Shown here one piece after another: positions 1 through 5,235 of a DNA stretch of 5,276 nt. The notes under the pieces are model-generated. The model saw nothing but the letters and a program-made list of their open reading frames with translations, made no database searches and was not told the origin of the DNA. The DNA comes from Oxalobacteraceae bacterium (GTDB taxonomy: Bacteria > Pseudomonadota > Gammaproteobacteria > Burkholderiales > Burkholderiaceae_D). Position 1 is the first letter of the stretch; every line of letters begins with the position of its first letter. Location of the stretch: contig CANKWG010000158.1 in NCBI GenBank assembly GCA_947487325.1, positions 1 to 5,276 of the forward strand, written 5' to 3'. A program made the position numbers and the translations under genes.

Positions 1-943
1 GCAATTCGAGAATACGGTCCTGCCAGTAACGCACGGTATTAAACCAGGGGAAAGCCGCAGGGAAAGCGGGATCATCCCAGCGTCTGGCCAACCAGGCCGA
101 ATAATGCAGCAAGCGCAAAGTCCTCAACGCCTCAATCAAATGCAGCTCGCGTGGATTGAACTCGAAAAAATCTTCATAGCCTGCCAGTAGCGTGGCCAGC
201 TGCACGCTGCGCTCCTGACGTTCGCCCGAGAGAAGCATCCACAAGTCTTGAATGGCAGGTCCGCTGCGACTGTCATCAAAATCGACGAAGTGAGGTCCAT
301 CATCTGTCCACAGCACATTCCCGACGTGGCAATCGCCATGCAAGCGCAAATAGCGCAGGTCTCCGGCCCGCACATAGCAATGCCGTACGCTCTCGAGTGC
401 CTGTGCTGTGACGCTCTGCCAGCTATCAAGTAAATCCGGTGGAATGAAATCATTGGCGAGCAGCCAAGTACGAGGTTCATCACCAAAGGACACGACATCA
501 AGTACGGGTCGGTGCTGATAGTCGCTACCAGCGGCCACTGCATGAATGCGTCCCATCAGCCGCCCCATTTGCTCCAGCGTGTCGTCACGATCGAGTTCGG
601 GTGCGCGACCACCTTGCCTTGGAAATACCGCAAAGCGATAGCCTTCATGAATATGCAAGGTATCGTCTGCAATGCTCGTTGCCGGCACGACCGGAATTTC
701 CTGTGCATACAAGGCATCCACGAATTGATGCTCTTCGCGAATGGCAGCATCGGTCCAGCGACTGGGGCGATAGAATTTCACAATGGCCGGTGCGGCGCCT
801 TCCATGCCAACCTGATAGACACGATTTTCGTAACTGTTCAGCGCGAGTAAACGTCCATCGCCATACAAATTGAGCGACTGCAGCGCATCAAGCACCGTAT
901 CAGGCGATAGTTCGGAAAAAGAAGCGGGCGGAAGATTTGTCAT
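1..943 (-). CDS. srkA: Stress response kinase A (SrkA/YihE family), 3' end cut by window edge
   Basis: Seen: the minus-strand frame from ATG at 943-941 stays open for 314 codons and leaves the window without a stop. It encodes a protein close to E. coli SrkA (YihE, about 328 aa), so roughly the last 15 residues are missing. Landmarks are LNSYENRVYQ (35-44), VKFYRP with the probable ATP-contacting K56, EEHQF (70-74), the catalytic loop LHGDCHVGN (201-209; D204 and N209), the metal-binding FVDFDD (D221) and IQDLWMLLSG (231-240). Family knowledge: this is a cytosolic Ser/Thr kinase with a choline-kinase-like (APH) fold that protects against stress-induced death in E. coli, where it acts in the Cpx envelope-stress network. 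Its residues appear intact, so it should be active. No convincing Shine-Dalgarno precedes the ATG. The gene is divergent from the YecA-family gene; dsbA, the usual E. coli neighbour downstream, would lie outside the window. Confidence 0.93.
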   Translation of the reverse strand, partial: MTNLPPASFSELSPDTVLDALQSLNLYGDGRLLALNSYENRVYQVGMEGAAPAIVKFYRPSRWTDAAIREEHQFVDALYAQEIPVVPATSIADDTLHIHEGYRFAVFPRQGGRAPELDRDDTLEQMGRLMGRIHAVAAGSDYQHRPVLDVVSFGDEPRTWLLANDFIPPDLLDSWQSVTAQALESVRHCYVRAGDLRYLRLHGDCHVGNVLWTDDGPHFVDFDDSRSGPAIQDLWMLLSGERQERSVQLATLLAGYEDFFEFNPRELHLIEALRTLRLLHYSAWLARRWDDPAFPAAFPWFNTVRYWQDRILEL

Positions 944-963
944 GCCAGCATTGTAGTCTTCCC

Positions 964-992
964 TTGATCTTTCAATGCTCCGTTACTGTAAC
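964..992 (+). promoter_or_regulatory. Candidate sigma70 promoter of the YecA-family gene
   Basis: TTGATC (964-969) and TGTAAC (987-992) each match the -35/-10 consensus at four of six positions and are separated by exactly 17 bases. Transcription would start near 999, giving a leader of about 30 bases before the ATG at 1029. The -10 box lies inside the inverted repeats at 980-998, so a protein bound there would block it. This is inferred from pattern only. Confidence 0.4.
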
Positions 993-998
993 GGTTAC
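980..998. repeat. Overlapping inverted repeats, possible operator
   Basis: CCGTTAC (980-986) and GTAACGG (988-994) are perfect inverted arms around a single T. The right arm is reused: GTAAC (988-992) and GTTAC (994-998) are again perfect inverted arms around a single G. The result is three alternating half-sites in 19 bases, midway between two divergent genes and over a candidate -10 box. This is typical of an operator, but I do not recognise the regulator. Confidence 0.45.
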
Positions 999-1028
999 AC
1001 TGTGCGCTGATTATCTGACGAGACACGC

Positions 1029-1616
1029 ATGCACAACGACCCTTTGCTATCCGAACAGGAATTCGATGAACTAGATCGTTTCCTGATGTCAGATCAATGC
1101 AATGACGATGCAATGACCATGGATGCCTTGCATGGCTTTCTGACTGCCATTGCCATTGGCCCGGAAAAAATTCCTGCCTCTGAATGGTTGGCGGCAGTCT
1201 GGGGAACGGATCCCGAAGAAACACCTGCCTTCGATAGTCCGCAGGCAGAGCAAAGAATCGCGCATCTGATGACGCGCACGCTGGAAGATATTGAAGTCAC
1301 CCTCGAAGTGGCGCCCGCCGATTTTGAGCCTCTGTTCTGCGAGCTTCAATGGAAAGGCAAATCTCTGCTGGATGCCGAAGCCTGGGCCTGGGGATTTCTT
1401 GAGGGCGTAAAACTACGCAACGAAGCCTGGCAGCCCTTGCGCGACTCACCACAAGGCGGTCTGCTACGCGCCTTTTATCTGCTAGGCGCAGAAGAGATCG
1501 ATGACTCCGAAGTTGGGCTGGTCGACGATCCACTGAAATGTCACAAGCTCGCGGTTGAAATCGAGGCATCGATTCCGCAGATACGCCGGTTTTGGCTGGC
1601 GAGATGCGCGCAGTAA
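1029..1616 (+). CDS. UPF0149 / YecA-family protein without SEC-C tail
   Basis: This encodes a 195-residue acidic, probably cytosolic protein of the UPF0149 (YgfB/YecA) family, which is all-helical. Visible family features are the N-terminal LSEQEFDELDRFLMS, the MDALHGFLTAIAIGP block (31-45), SEWLAAVWG (51-59) and the AWAWGFLEGV segment (118-127). E. coli YecA is about 221 aa and ends in a zinc-binding SEC-C motif (CxC...). Here the protein ends at RFWLARCAQ with no such motif, so its length matches YgfB (about 192 aa) better. The sequence just after the stop does not encode a SEC-C motif in the other two frames, so a simple frameshift is not the reason. The family's role is poorly defined; YgfB of Pseudomonas has been linked to gene regulation, and I would not transfer that here. 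The start is the first ATG of the frame, preceded by only a weak GAGA. It is monocistronic and convergent with orn. Confidence 0.85.
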   Translation: MHNDPLLSEQEFDELDRFLMSDQCNDDAMTMDALHGFLTAIAIGPEKIPASEWLAAVWGTDPEETPAFDSPQAEQRIAHLMTRTLEDIEVTLEVAPADFEPLFCELQWKGKSLLDAEAWAWGFLEGVKLRNEAWQPLRDSPQGGLLRAFYLLGAEEIDDSEVGLVDDPLKCHKLAVEIEASIPQIRRFWLARCAQ

Positions 1617-1630
1617 TCTCGTCTGGCATA

Positions 1631-1653
1631 CGCCCGACGGCGTGCATCGGGCG
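1631..1653. repeat. GC-rich hairpin after the YecA-family stop codon
   Basis: CGCCCGA (1631-1637) and TCGGGCG (1647-1653) form a perfect 7-bp stem with a 9-base loop, 14 bases past the TAA stop. No T-run follows on either strand, so it is not a standard intrinsic terminator. It may stabilise the 3' end of the transcript or contribute to transcript ending in this convergent gap. Confidence 0.4.
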
Positions 1654-1675
1654 CTGTCAGGCGCAATGCTGACGG

Positions 1676-1705
1676 GAGAGAAGAGTGGCTGCGGGCTGCG
1701 GCCAC
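1676..1705 (-). terminator. Probable intrinsic terminator of orn
   Basis: GTGGCTGC (1685-1692) and GCGGCCAC (1698-1705) form an 8-bp stem with one wobble pair and a five-base loop, starting 8 bases past the orn stop. Reading on the minus strand, the stem is followed by TCTTCTCTC, a pyrimidine-rich but imperfect T-tract. Position and shape fit an intrinsic terminator; the interrupted tail keeps confidence moderate. Confidence 0.5.
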
Positions 1706-1713
1706 CGACCTGG

Positions 1714-2301
1714 TCAGAGTTTGATGAAATGCTCGCGGTAGTAGCGCAGTTCTTCGACGGATTCGAGAATATCGGCTAAGGCGGTATGCATCTGATGTTT
1801 TTTAAACCCGCTGATCAACTCGGGTTTCCAGCGGCGGCAGAGCTCTTTGATGGTGGAGACATCCACATTCCGATAGTGAAAAAACTGCTCCAGCTGGGGC
1901 ATATGCCGCGCCATGAATCGCCGATCCTGACAAATCGAATTGCCGCACATCGGTGATTTCCCGGCCGGGACATACTGCCGCAAAAAGCTGATCATCTGCG
2001 CGCTGGCCTCATCCTCGGTGACGGTGGAGGCTTTTACCTTGTCGATCAGACCCGAGCGACCATGGGTCCCCTTGTTCCAGGCATCCATCTTGTCCAGCAC
2101 CTCATCCGCCTGATGAATGGCAAAGACCGGACCTTCAGCAAGGATATTCAGCTCGGCATCCGTGACAATTGCTGCAATCTCGATAACACGGTCATTGTCC
2201 GGATCCAGCCCGGTCATTTCCATATCGATCCAGACGAGATTCATTTCATTGGGACGAACGGCGGCTGTAGATGCCGGATGCGCTTCAAAAGCTTGTGACA
2301 T
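1714..2301 (-). CDS. orn: Oligoribonuclease Orn (DEDDh 3'-5' exoribonuclease)
   Basis: Orn degrades 2-5 nt RNA fragments, especially dinucleotides, to mononucleotides. It completes mRNA turnover and also clears pGpG from cyclic-di-GMP breakdown. The 195-aa product aligns without gaps to E. coli Orn (181 aa) after a 14-residue N-terminal extension. The DEDDh residues are all present: D26 and E28 in WIDMEMTGLD, D126 in CQDRRF, H172 and D177 in HTALADILES. The C-terminus YYREHFIKL is the classic Orn ending. I chose the ATG at 2301 because AGGA lies seven bases upstream. The longer frame from 2340 adds 13 residues and has no ribosome binding site, and an internal ATG at residue 20 would give an E. 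coli-like length. One small oddity is C124 in NSICQDRRF, where Gly is common (NSIGQDRRF). The gene is divergent from the protease cluster, with a likely terminator at 1676-1705. Confidence 0.96.
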   Translation of the reverse strand: MSQAFEAHPASTAAVRPNEMNLVWIDMEMTGLDPDNDRVIEIAAIVTDAELNILAEGPVFAIHQADEVLDKMDAWNKGTHGRSGLIDKVKASTVTEDEASAQMISFLRQYVPAGKSPMCGNSICQDRRFMARHMPQLEQFFHYRNVDVSTIKELCRRWKPELISGFKKHQMHTALADILESVEELRYYREHFIKL

Positions 2302-2317
2302 AATCTGTTCCTGATCC

Positions 2318-2338
2318 GGTCTCCTCGTAAAGGGGACC
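2318..2338 (+). repeat. Inverted repeat between orn and the M48 protease gene
   Basis: GGTCTCC (2318-2324) and GGGGACC (2332-2338) form a 7-bp stem with one G-T wobble and a 7-base loop when transcribed on the plus strand. On the minus strand the same pair becomes a C-A mismatch. It sits in the 67-base divergent gap and could be an operator or a leader hairpin of the protease transcript. I could not find a convincing promoter pair here for either direction. Confidence 0.3.
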
Positions 2339-2368
2339 ATAAAACTGGCATTTTCTCATAGACACCGT

Positions 2369-3625
2369 ATGGACCCGCAAAGCTTCTCACTATTGTTCGC
2401 CGCCTTTTTGCTCGCAACACTGGCCGTCAAACTCTGGCTGTCCTCGCGCCACATCAGACATATTGCCCAGCACCGCGATGCCGTGCCTGCGCAATTCGCG
2501 CACAAGATTCCGCTCGCAGCCCACCAAAAGGCAGCCGATTACACGATTGCCAAGACGCGTCTGAAAATCGTGCTGCTCGTGGTAAACGCGGTGGTACTGC
2601 TGGGCTTTACCCTGCTGGGTGGTCTGCAGTGGCTGTCGATGGCTCTATTCGATGTGGCCGGTGCCGGCATGGTGTACCAGCTGGGTCTGATCGCCGCCGT
2701 AACGCTGATCGGCAGCGTGGTTGATCTGCCCTTCGACTACTACAAACAATTTCGTCTGGAAGAGCAATTCGGCTTCAACAAAATGACGCCGGGTCTGTTC
2801 TTCTCTGACATGCTCAAGCACACACTGGTGGGCGCAGTGATCGGTCTGCCACTGATCTGGGTGACGTTGGCATTGATGGAAAAAGCCGGCGCTCTCTGGT
2901 GGCTGTACGCTTGGCTGATCTGGTGCGGCTTCCAGATTTTCATGCTGGGCTTTTACCAAAACCTGATCGCGCCACTATTCAATAAATTCACACCGTTGCA
3001 AGATGAAAGTCTGCGCTCGCGTATCGAAGGCCTCATGCAACGCGTCGGTTTTGCGAGCAAAGGTCTGTTCGTGATGGACGGTTCGCGCCGCAGCGCCCAT
3101 GGCAATGCGTATTTTTCAGGTTTTGGCGCTGCCAAACGTATCGTCTTCTTTGATACGCTTCTGTCGCGTCTGGCACCGAATGAAATCGAAGCTGTGCTCG
3201 CCCACGAACTGGGCCACTTCAAGCTCAATCATGTGATCCAGCGTATCGTCGTCATGTTTGTGATCTCGCTGGGATTGCTTGCAGTGCTGGGCTACCTGAA
3301 AAATCAAGTCTGGTTTTATCAAGGGCTGGGTGTGGAACCCATGATGGCAGCCAGCAATGACGCAATGGCGCTGATTCTGTTCATGTTTGCGCTACCAGTG
3401 TTCACCTTCCTGTTCTCGCCTGTGCTGTCGATCACGTCGCGCAAAAATGAATTCGAAGCCGATGCGTTTGCGGCCAAGCACAGCAATTCGCAGGATCTGA
3501 TTTCGGCACTGGTCAAGCTCTATGAAGACAATGCCTCGACATTAACGCCAGATCCTCTGCATTCGGCGTTCTACGATTCCCACCCACCCGCCAGCATCCG
3601 GGTAGAAAAACTACTGACCGCGTGA
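2369..3625 (+). CDS. M48-family zinc metallopeptidase, CAAX prenyl protease 1 (Ste24)-like
   Basis: This is a 418-aa integral inner-membrane zinc metalloprotease. The active site HELGH lies at 279-283 (zinc ligands H279 and H283, catalytic E280), and SRKNEFEADAF (357-367) supplies the third ligand, E361. The SRxxE-x-x-AD arrangement and the long N-terminal half with several helices place it with Ste24/CAAX-protease-1-like proteins rather than the shorter HtpX. Hydrophobic segments are near 5-24, 66-88, 102-119, 150-173, 178-199, 291-310 and 331-353. Bacteria lack CAAX-prenylated proteins, so the prenyl-protease name is inherited from the yeast relative. A role in membrane-protein quality control is likely but inferred. 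The ATG start leaves the first membrane helix intact, although no clear Shine-Dalgarno precedes it. It is the first gene of a coupled cluster, since its TGA shares a base with the phhB ATG. Confidence 0.93.
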   Translation: MDPQSFSLLFAAFLLATLAVKLWLSSRHIRHIAQHRDAVPAQFAHKIPLAAHQKAADYTIAKTRLKIVLLVVNAVVLLGFTLLGGLQWLSMALFDVAGAGMVYQLGLIAAVTLIGSVVDLPFDYYKQFRLEEQFGFNKMTPGLFFSDMLKHTLVGAVIGLPLIWVTLALMEKAGALWWLYAWLIWCGFQIFMLGFYQNLIAPLFNKFTPLQDESLRSRIEGLMQRVGFASKGLFVMDGSRRSAHGNAYFSGFGAAKRIVFFDTLLSRLAPNEIEAVLAHELGHFKLNHVIQRIVVMFVISLGLLAVLGYLKNQVWFYQGLGVEPMMAASNDAMALILFMFALPVFTFLFSPVLSITSRKNEFEADAFAAKHSNSQDLISALVKLYEDNASTLTPDPLHSAFYDSHPPASIRVEKLLTA

Positions 3626-3975
3626 TGATCACACGCGAGTCGCTGCTGAAAGAAGCCTGTCGTCATCTGACACAGGCGGCTTCAGCAGACGAGATCGCTG
3701 CGGCACTTGCCGCACTGAGTGATTGGGCTATTGACGATGGCAAGCTGGTGCGCCTGTTTCGGTTCAGAGACTATCACCAGACGCTGGCGTTCGTGAATGT
3801 AATCGCTGAGATCATTCACAAAGAAGATCATCATCCCGAACTGATCGTTGGCTACAACCGCTGCGAAGTACGCTACGACACACATTCAGTCAATGAAGGG
3901 AAAGGCGGCTTGTCTGCCAATGACTTCATCTGTGCAGCGAAGATTGACGCAGTTTTCGAGCGCGGCGTTCAATGA
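3625..3975 (+). CDS. phhB: Pterin-4a-carbinolamine dehydratase (PCD/DCoH family)
   Basis: This encodes a 116-aa cytosolic protein of the PCD/DCoH family. The family dehydrates 4a-hydroxytetrahydrobiopterin (or its bacterial pterin counterpart) after aromatic amino acid hydroxylation, recycling the cofactor for PhhA. Visible signature: LSDWAIDDGKLVRLFRF (31-47), the active-site IIHKEDHHPEL (63-73; H69, H70, P71), then YDTHSVN (84-90; H87) and LSANDFICAAKID (96-108). Compared with the common TH-x-x-GGLS spacing, about four residues (NEGK, 90-93) appear inserted between the catalytic His and GGLS. I judge this from memory of the family. The ATG at 3625 overlaps the preceding TGA (TGATG). A GTG one codon upstream is possible but less likely. 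With no Shine-Dalgarno nearby, translation probably depends on coupling to the protease gene. No phenylalanine hydroxylase gene is in view, so the partner enzyme is elsewhere or the protein does another job. Confidence 0.93.
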   Translation: MITRESLLKEACRHLTQAASADEIAAALAALSDWAIDDGKLVRLFRFRDYHQTLAFVNVIAEIIHKEDHHPELIVGYNRCEVRYDTHSVNEGKGGLSANDFICAAKIDAVFERGVQ

Positions 3976-3978
3976 TTC

Positions 3979-4875
3979 ATGAGTGAACTGCAGGGACTGA
4001 TCGTTGCCGCGCACGGCCGACATTATCTTGCCCACGCAGGTGGCAAAGCCCTGCAATGCGTCACACGCGGCAAAAAGAGCGATGTCGCCACCGGTGATCG
4101 TGTACGCCTGACCGCAACTTCGCCGGATCAGGCAGTCATCGATGAGATCCTGCCGCGCGATACCCTGCTCTACCGCTCAGACCAATACAAATCCAAACTG
4201 CTGGCCGCCAATGTCACGCAACTGTTTATTGTGGTTGCGACCGAGCCTGGGTTTTCAGATGACCTAATATCGCGATCCCTGGTCGCCGCAAGCGCGGCCG
4301 GCATCACAGCCCATCTGATCCTCAACAAAACCGACCTCACAGAATTGCTACCGGCGGCGCGCGCCAAGCTGGCGCTTTATGAACGTCTGGGTTATCCCAT
4401 ACATGAAGTCAGCGCCAAAGCAGATCCGACCGCGACGCTGGCAGATTTGCAGCCGCTGATGTCCGGACAGTCGACCATCCTGATCGGCCAATCCGGCATG
4501 GGCAAATCTTCGCTGGTGAACCTACTGGTGCCCGATGCGGAAATCGCTGTTCGGGAAATTTCTCAGCGGCTGGACACCGGCAAACACACCACCACGTTTA
4601 CCCGGCTCTATACGCTGGATGAACAATCGAGCGTGATTGATTCACCCGGCTTCCAGGAGTTTGGCCTCTACCATCTCTCCGAGGGCATGCTGGAGCGGGC
4701 GTTTCCGGAATTCGAACCCGTGCTGGGCCAGTGCCGCTTCACTAACTGCCATCATGTAGCGGAGCCGGACTGCGCTGTGTTGAACGCCATCGACAAAGGA
4801 AATATTTCTACGGAAAGACATCTGCTTTATCTGCAGCTGAGACACGAGTCGTTGCAAAAACTAGCTTACCGCTGA
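3979..4875 (+). CDS. rsgA: Ribosome small subunit biogenesis GTPase RsgA (YjeQ)
   Basis: RsgA is a circularly permuted GTPase that binds the immature 30S subunit, checks the decoding centre and leaves on GTP hydrolysis. The 298-aa product has the expected three parts: an N-terminal OB-fold (about 3-58), a permuted G domain with motifs in the order G4 NKTD (116-119), G1 GQSGMGKS (170-177), G2 around HTTT (203-206) and G3 DSPG (221-224), and a C-terminal zinc finger CRFTNCHHVAEPDC (252-265; C252, C257, H259, C265). G3 reads DSPG where DTPG is usual, a mild and tolerated change. E. coli RsgA is about 350 aa with a longer N-terminus, and shorter forms are common elsewhere. The ATG lies three bases after the phhB stop, with no independent Shine-Dalgarno, so reinitiation is likely. 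No clear terminator follows immediately. Confidence 0.97.
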   Translation: MSELQGLIVAAHGRHYLAHAGGKALQCVTRGKKSDVATGDRVRLTATSPDQAVIDEILPRDTLLYRSDQYKSKLLAANVTQLFIVVATEPGFSDDLISRSLVAASAAGITAHLILNKTDLTELLPAARAKLALYERLGYPIHEVSAKADPTATLADLQPLMSGQSTILIGQSGMGKSSLVNLLVPDAEIAVREISQRLDTGKHTTTFTRLYTLDEQSSVIDSPGFQEFGLYHLSEGMLERAFPEFEPVLGQCRFTNCHHVAEPDCAVLNAIDKGNISTERHLLYLQLRHESLQKLAYR

Positions 4876-4935
4876 ATGTGCACTAGACGTAGATAGTCTC
4901 TTCAATCAGTCTCCTGTGAAATCCAGTCCTTTCTG

Positions 4936-4964
4936 TTAGCACAACCCAGATACAAAGGTATAAA
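4936..4964 (+). promoter_or_regulatory. Candidate sigma70 promoter in the rsgA-argF gap
   Basis: TTAGCA (4936-4941, four of six to TTGACA) and TATAAA (4959-4964, five of six to TATAAT) are 17 bases apart. This is the best promoter match in the window. Transcription would start near 4971, 61 to 96 bases downstream of the rsgA stop depending on how the promoter is counted, and too far from argF for a simple leader, so it may drive the small RNA candidate that follows. Confidence 0.5.
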
Positions 4965-4970
4965 ACGCTG

Positions 4971-5072
4971 ATTCGCGGCTCAGCTCCCCGAAAACAGGGC
5001 AGCTAATGGCGACTACCCGCGGGCCTTATACCCAAACTAGCTCAACTGACTGGCTCGGATTTTTTGTTTTTT
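4971..5072 (+). ncRNA. Candidate small RNA of about 100 nt, unrecognised
   Basis: The span runs from the predicted start of the 4936-4964 promoter to two T6 runs (5060-5065 and 5067-5072). Possible folding: CGCGG (4974-4978) with CCGCG (5017-5021), enclosing AGCT (4982-4985) with AGCT (5001-5004) extended across one C-C mismatch by CCC (4987-4989) with GGG (4997-4999), loop GAAAACA. The hairpin just before the T-tract is weak: AGCT (5039-5042) can pair with GGCT (5052-5055) including one wobble. This weakens the terminator case. I do not recognise an RNA family. It could instead be the leader of a longer argF transcript. Confidence 0.3.
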
Positions 5073-5107
5073 CATTTTGCTACTGACGCTGACTGGAACT
5101 AGCGATA

Positions 5108-5191
5108 ATGCGGCTGATGAAGTTCGAGATGGGTAGCCTCGGTTTCAGACTGTCCGAATACGCCCAAACCCCTTATAATCCAAAGGGTTAA
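5108..5191 (+). CDS. Possible small ORF of 27 codons upstream of argF
   Basis: ATG at 5108 opens a 27-codon frame ending in TAA at 5189-5191, with a second in-frame ATG at 5117. GGAA (5095-5098) lies nine bases before the first ATG, an acceptable ribosome binding site. The product has no signal peptide, membrane helix or known motif, and contains only two Arg codons, so it does not look like a classical arginine-attenuation leader peptide. Its 3' end overlaps the TATAAT box at 5174-5179. An ORF of this size is expected by chance, so this is tentative. Confidence 0.15.
   Translation: MRLMKFEMGSLGFRLSEYAQTPYNPKG
5174..5179 (+). promoter_or_regulatory. Perfect -10 box, candidate argF promoter
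   Basis: TATAAT matches the sigma70 -10 consensus exactly. At the proper distance the -35 region (about 5151-5156, TGTCCG) is poor and there is no extended -10 TG, so an activator may be needed. Transcription would begin near 5186, giving a leader of about 50 bases that consists mostly of the hairpin at 5198-5225. Confidence 0.4.
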
Positions 5192-5197
5192 AACACT

Positions 5198-5230
5198 CGG
5201 CGGCTGCCGGCCTGGCTAGCTGCCGTTTTT
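5198..5230 (+). terminator. Intrinsic-terminator-like hairpin in the argF leader
   Basis: The left arm 5198-5208 (CGGCGGCTGCC) pairs with 5214-5216 (GGC) and 5218-5225 (AGCTGCCG) to give 11 pairs, with one G-T wobble, a single bulged T at 5217 and the loop GGCCT. TTTTT follows directly (5226-5230). Stem strength and T-run fit an intrinsic terminator well. It ends six bases before the probable argF ATG, so it could be an attenuator of argF or the end of an upstream transcript. It would also occupy the place where a Shine-Dalgarno sequence should be. Confidence 0.6.
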
Positions 5231-5235
5231 CATTT

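Larger units (their letters stand above)
4876..5235. other. 360-base intergenic region between rsgA and argF
   Basis: No protein of appreciable size fits here on either strand. Bases 4876-4935 show nothing I can interpret. From 4936 on it holds a candidate promoter, a possible small RNA ending in two T6 runs, a 27-codon ORF, a TATAAT box and a terminator-like hairpin, each listed separately. I found no tRNA, tmRNA, RNase P RNA, 6S or SRP RNA signature sequences and no ArgR-type box. Confidence 0.8.

Noticed and set aside
136..543. 135-codon minus-strand ORF inside the srkA region, along with overlapping plus-strand ORFs at 248-433, 512-850 and 601-873
   Set aside because: They lie in other frames of the clear srkA reading frame, which runs off the window edge. 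Their translations are Cys/Met-rich or low-complexity with no family features.
1614..1780. A frameshift that would restore a SEC-C tail to the YecA-family gene
   Set aside because: The downstream frames show no CxC / GSGKKYK-like residues, and the region is taken up by hairpins and the orn 3' end.
2299..2340. Longer orn start at 2340 adding 13 residues
   Set aside because: No ribosome binding site precedes it, whereas ATG at 2301 has AGGA at seven bases. The extra residues have no counterpart in Orn proteins.
3622..3627. GTG at 3622 as the phhB start
   Set aside because: The ATG at 3625 directly follows it and forms the common TGATG stop-start overlap with the upstream gene.
5035..5103. Repeated words CTGACTGG and AACTAGC at 5035-5053 and 5089-5103
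   Set aside because: Each is only 7-8 bases, their order is swapped between copies, and there is no spacing pattern. This is compatible with chance.
5108..5191. Classical arginine-codon attenuation leader peptide
   Set aside because: The peptide has only two Arg codons, not clustered, so ribosome stalling on scarce arginyl-tRNA is unlikely.
4876..5235. Known structural RNA (tRNA, tmRNA, RNase P RNA, 6S, SRP RNA) in the rsgA-argF gap
   Set aside because: Signature sequences of these RNAs, such as a T-loop GGTTCGA, the SRP GGAA/AGCAG core or RNase P GAGGAAAGTC, are not present.
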